Below, piece by piece: positions 6,178 through 7,038 of a DNA stretch of 7,038 nucleotides. Numbering within the stretch: the stretch's first letter is position 1; each line of letters opens with the position of its first letter. The translations under genes and the position numbers were made by a program. The notes beneath the pieces were generated by a model, which had not been told where the DNA came from, searched no databases, and worked only from the letters and a program-made list of their open reading frames with translations. This stretch comes from Candidatus Roizmanbacteria bacterium CG06_land_8_20_14_3_00_34_14 (lineage in GTDB: Bacteria; Patescibacteriota; Microgenomatia; UBA1406; GWC2-37-13), in contig PEVZ01000014.1 of assembly GCA_002779665.1 (NCBI GenBank), forward strand, positions 1 through 7,038, read 5' to 3'.

Positions 6178-7038
6178 ATGAAAAAAATATTTTTTGTCAT
6201 CTTTATACTCTCTACTTGCTACTTAATAATTAATACTTTTTCTGTTTTCGCCTCTTTAAAACTTAATGAAATCTATCCTGCTCCACTAACAAACCAAGAT
6301 GAATGGGTAGAGATCTATAATGATGAGAATAATCCAGTTAATATCCAAGGCTTTTATCTAACGGATTCGTCTGGAAAAAAAATATTAATAACAAATGAAG
6401 TTCTTGAGCCTTATTCATTTACGGTTGCCTCAACTCCATCAGGCGTATTAAACAACAGTAATCAAACAGGAAAAAATTATGCTGACATTGTTTATTTATA
6501 TGGTGTTAACGATCAGTTAATTGATATTGCTACTTATTCTGGAACATTTAACTCGAATAAAACTTTTGCTAAGTGCCCAAATGGAAACTGGTTTATATTA
6601 AATACTCCAACAAAAAATGCTACCAATGAAACAGCTTGTCAAAGCTTGACGCCAACACCAACGTTAACCATAACTCCAACGTTAACAATTGTTCCGACGG
6701 AAGGGACAGGAAACCTGACCCCTACTTCGCCCGCCGTAGTCTTGACGGAGGCGGGCCCTATTTCTTATGACAACATCTACATTTCCGAAGCCATGGTTAA
6801 CCCGATGACAGGCGAAAAAGAATGGGTGGAAATTTATAATAATAATGATTTTTCCGTTTCTCTAAGTAACTGGTTTATTGATGATTTGGAAAATGCAGGA
6901 TCTTCTCCAAAAGTATTTTCTTTAGAGATAACTGCAAAAAGTTATGCTATTTTTGACTTTTCTTCTTCTATATTTAATAACGACGGAGATAGTATTAGAT
7001 TATTAGATTTTAATAAAAATTTAAAAGATGATTTTGAG
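6178..7038 (+). CDS. Secreted protein with two lamin-tail (LTD) domains, 3'-partial
   Basis: From ATG 6178 the frame is open for 287 codons to the window edge, so the gene continues beyond. Residues 1-25 are a signal peptide (two Lys, hydrophobic 4-22, likely cut after VFA). The first LTD domain (about 27-150) opens with LKLNEIYPAPLTNQDEWVEI and continues with VNIQGFYLTDSSGKKI. A Thr/Pro-rich linker (about 155-196) follows. The second LTD domain starts near 200 with IYISEAMVNPMTGEKEWVEI and SLSNWFIDD and is cut off by the window. LTD domains are immunoglobulin-like beta modules found in many secreted bacterial proteins, often beside nucleases or other enzymes; no enzymatic domain is visible here. 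The linker carries an 18-bp tandem duplication and a GC-rich palindromic cassette unlike the AT-rich rest of the gene. A strong promoter and a palindrome precede it. No Shine-Dalgarno is present. The role may be adhesion or surface display, by inference only. Confidence 0.85.
   Translation, partial: MKKIFFVIFILSTCYLIINTFSVFASLKLNEIYPAPLTNQDEWVEIYNDENNPVNIQGFYLTDSSGKKILITNEVLEPYSFTVASTPSGVLNNSNQTGKNYADIVYLYGVNDQLIDIATYSGTFNSNKTFAKCPNGNWFILNTPTKNATNETACQSLTPTPTLTITPTLTIVPTEGTGNLTPTSPAVVLTEAGPISYDNIYISEAMVNPMTGEKEWVEIYNNNDFSVSLSNWFIDDLENAGSSPKVFSLEITAKSYAIFDFSSSIFNNDGDSIRLLDFNKNLKDDFE
6658..6686 (+). repeat. 18-bp-period duplication encoding the Thr/Pro linker
   Basis: CCAACGTTAAC occurs at 6658-6668 and again at 6676-6686, an 18-nt (six-codon) period. 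The repeated peptide is PTLTIT then PTLTIV. It suggests that the linker between the two LTD domains grew by local duplication. Confidence 0.6.
6703..6721 (+). repeat. Small GC-rich hairpin in the LTD linker
   Basis: GGG-A-CAGG at 6703-6710 pairs with CCTG-A-CCC at 6714-6721 around an AAA loop, giving seven base pairs and one A/A mismatch. It lies inside the coding frame (Gly-Thr-Gly-Asn-Leu-Thr region), just ahead of the larger GC-rich palindrome, and may be part of the same inserted block. Confidence 0.5.
6729..6756 (+). repeat. GC-rich palindromic element within the LTD linker
   Basis: GCCCGCC (6729-6735) and GGCGGGC (6750-6756) are perfect 7-bp inverted arms around a 14-nt centre that can pair further (CCGT with ACGG as an alternative). 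The 28 nt are about 75% GC in a gene that is otherwise clearly AT-rich. The element is read in frame as the SPAVVLTEAG part of the linker, between the two LTD domains. This looks like a mobile or dispersed palindrome that settled in a tolerant part of the protein, but no second copy is in this window. Confidence 0.7.

Overview
The window is AT-rich and codes almost entirely on the + strand. It looks like part of a Patescibacteria (CPR) genome, most likely Microgenomates-like. This rests on short gene spacing, near-absence of Shine-Dalgarno sites, Thr/Pro-rich linkers in surface proteins, lamin-tail and LamG modules, and a coiled-coil/C39 protein after ftsEX. No taxonomic marker was searched, so the assignment is inference. 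UGA is used as a stop and a full-length RF2 is present, which argues for the standard bacterial code (table 11) rather than the UGA=Gly code of Gracilibacteria/SR1.

Layout. Positions 1-1699 hold two adjacent genes for extracytoplasmic membrane-anchored proteins: a LamG-domain protein whose 5' end lies outside the window, and a protein with exactly eight cysteines outside the membrane. Positions 1731-2744 are prfB (RF2), with no frameshift site. Positions 2765-3196 encode a small single-pass membrane protein of unknown function with a probable OB-like C-terminal domain. An imperfect 23-bp inverted repeat (3200-3268) separates it from the division block: ftsE (3287-3964), ftsX (3961-4857, overlapping by 4 nt) and a secreted coiled-coil protein ending in a C39-like cysteine peptidase domain (4865-6046). 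From 6178 a secreted protein with two lamin-tail domains runs off the 3' end.

How the genes fit together. FtsE (ATPase) and FtsX (membrane subunit) form the FtsEX complex, which in other bacteria controls a coiled-coil cell-wall hydrolase or activator (EnvC, PcsB, CwlO). The gene right after ftsX has the matching architecture, but its C-terminal enzyme is C39-like instead of LytM, CHAP or NlpC/P60. It is therefore the best candidate for the FtsEX effector here. prfB next to ftsEX is also seen in Gram-positive bacteria.

Regulation and unusual DNA. Several starts have a -10-like hexamer 6-9 nt upstream and no ribosome binding site, suggesting leaderless mRNAs; ftsX alone has a strong Shine-Dalgarno. 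The last gene has a near-consensus promoter (TTGACA-17-TATAAA) whose predicted start site falls in a 32-nt near-perfect palindrome. The linker of the same gene holds a GC-rich palindromic cassette that looks like an in-frame repeat insertion.
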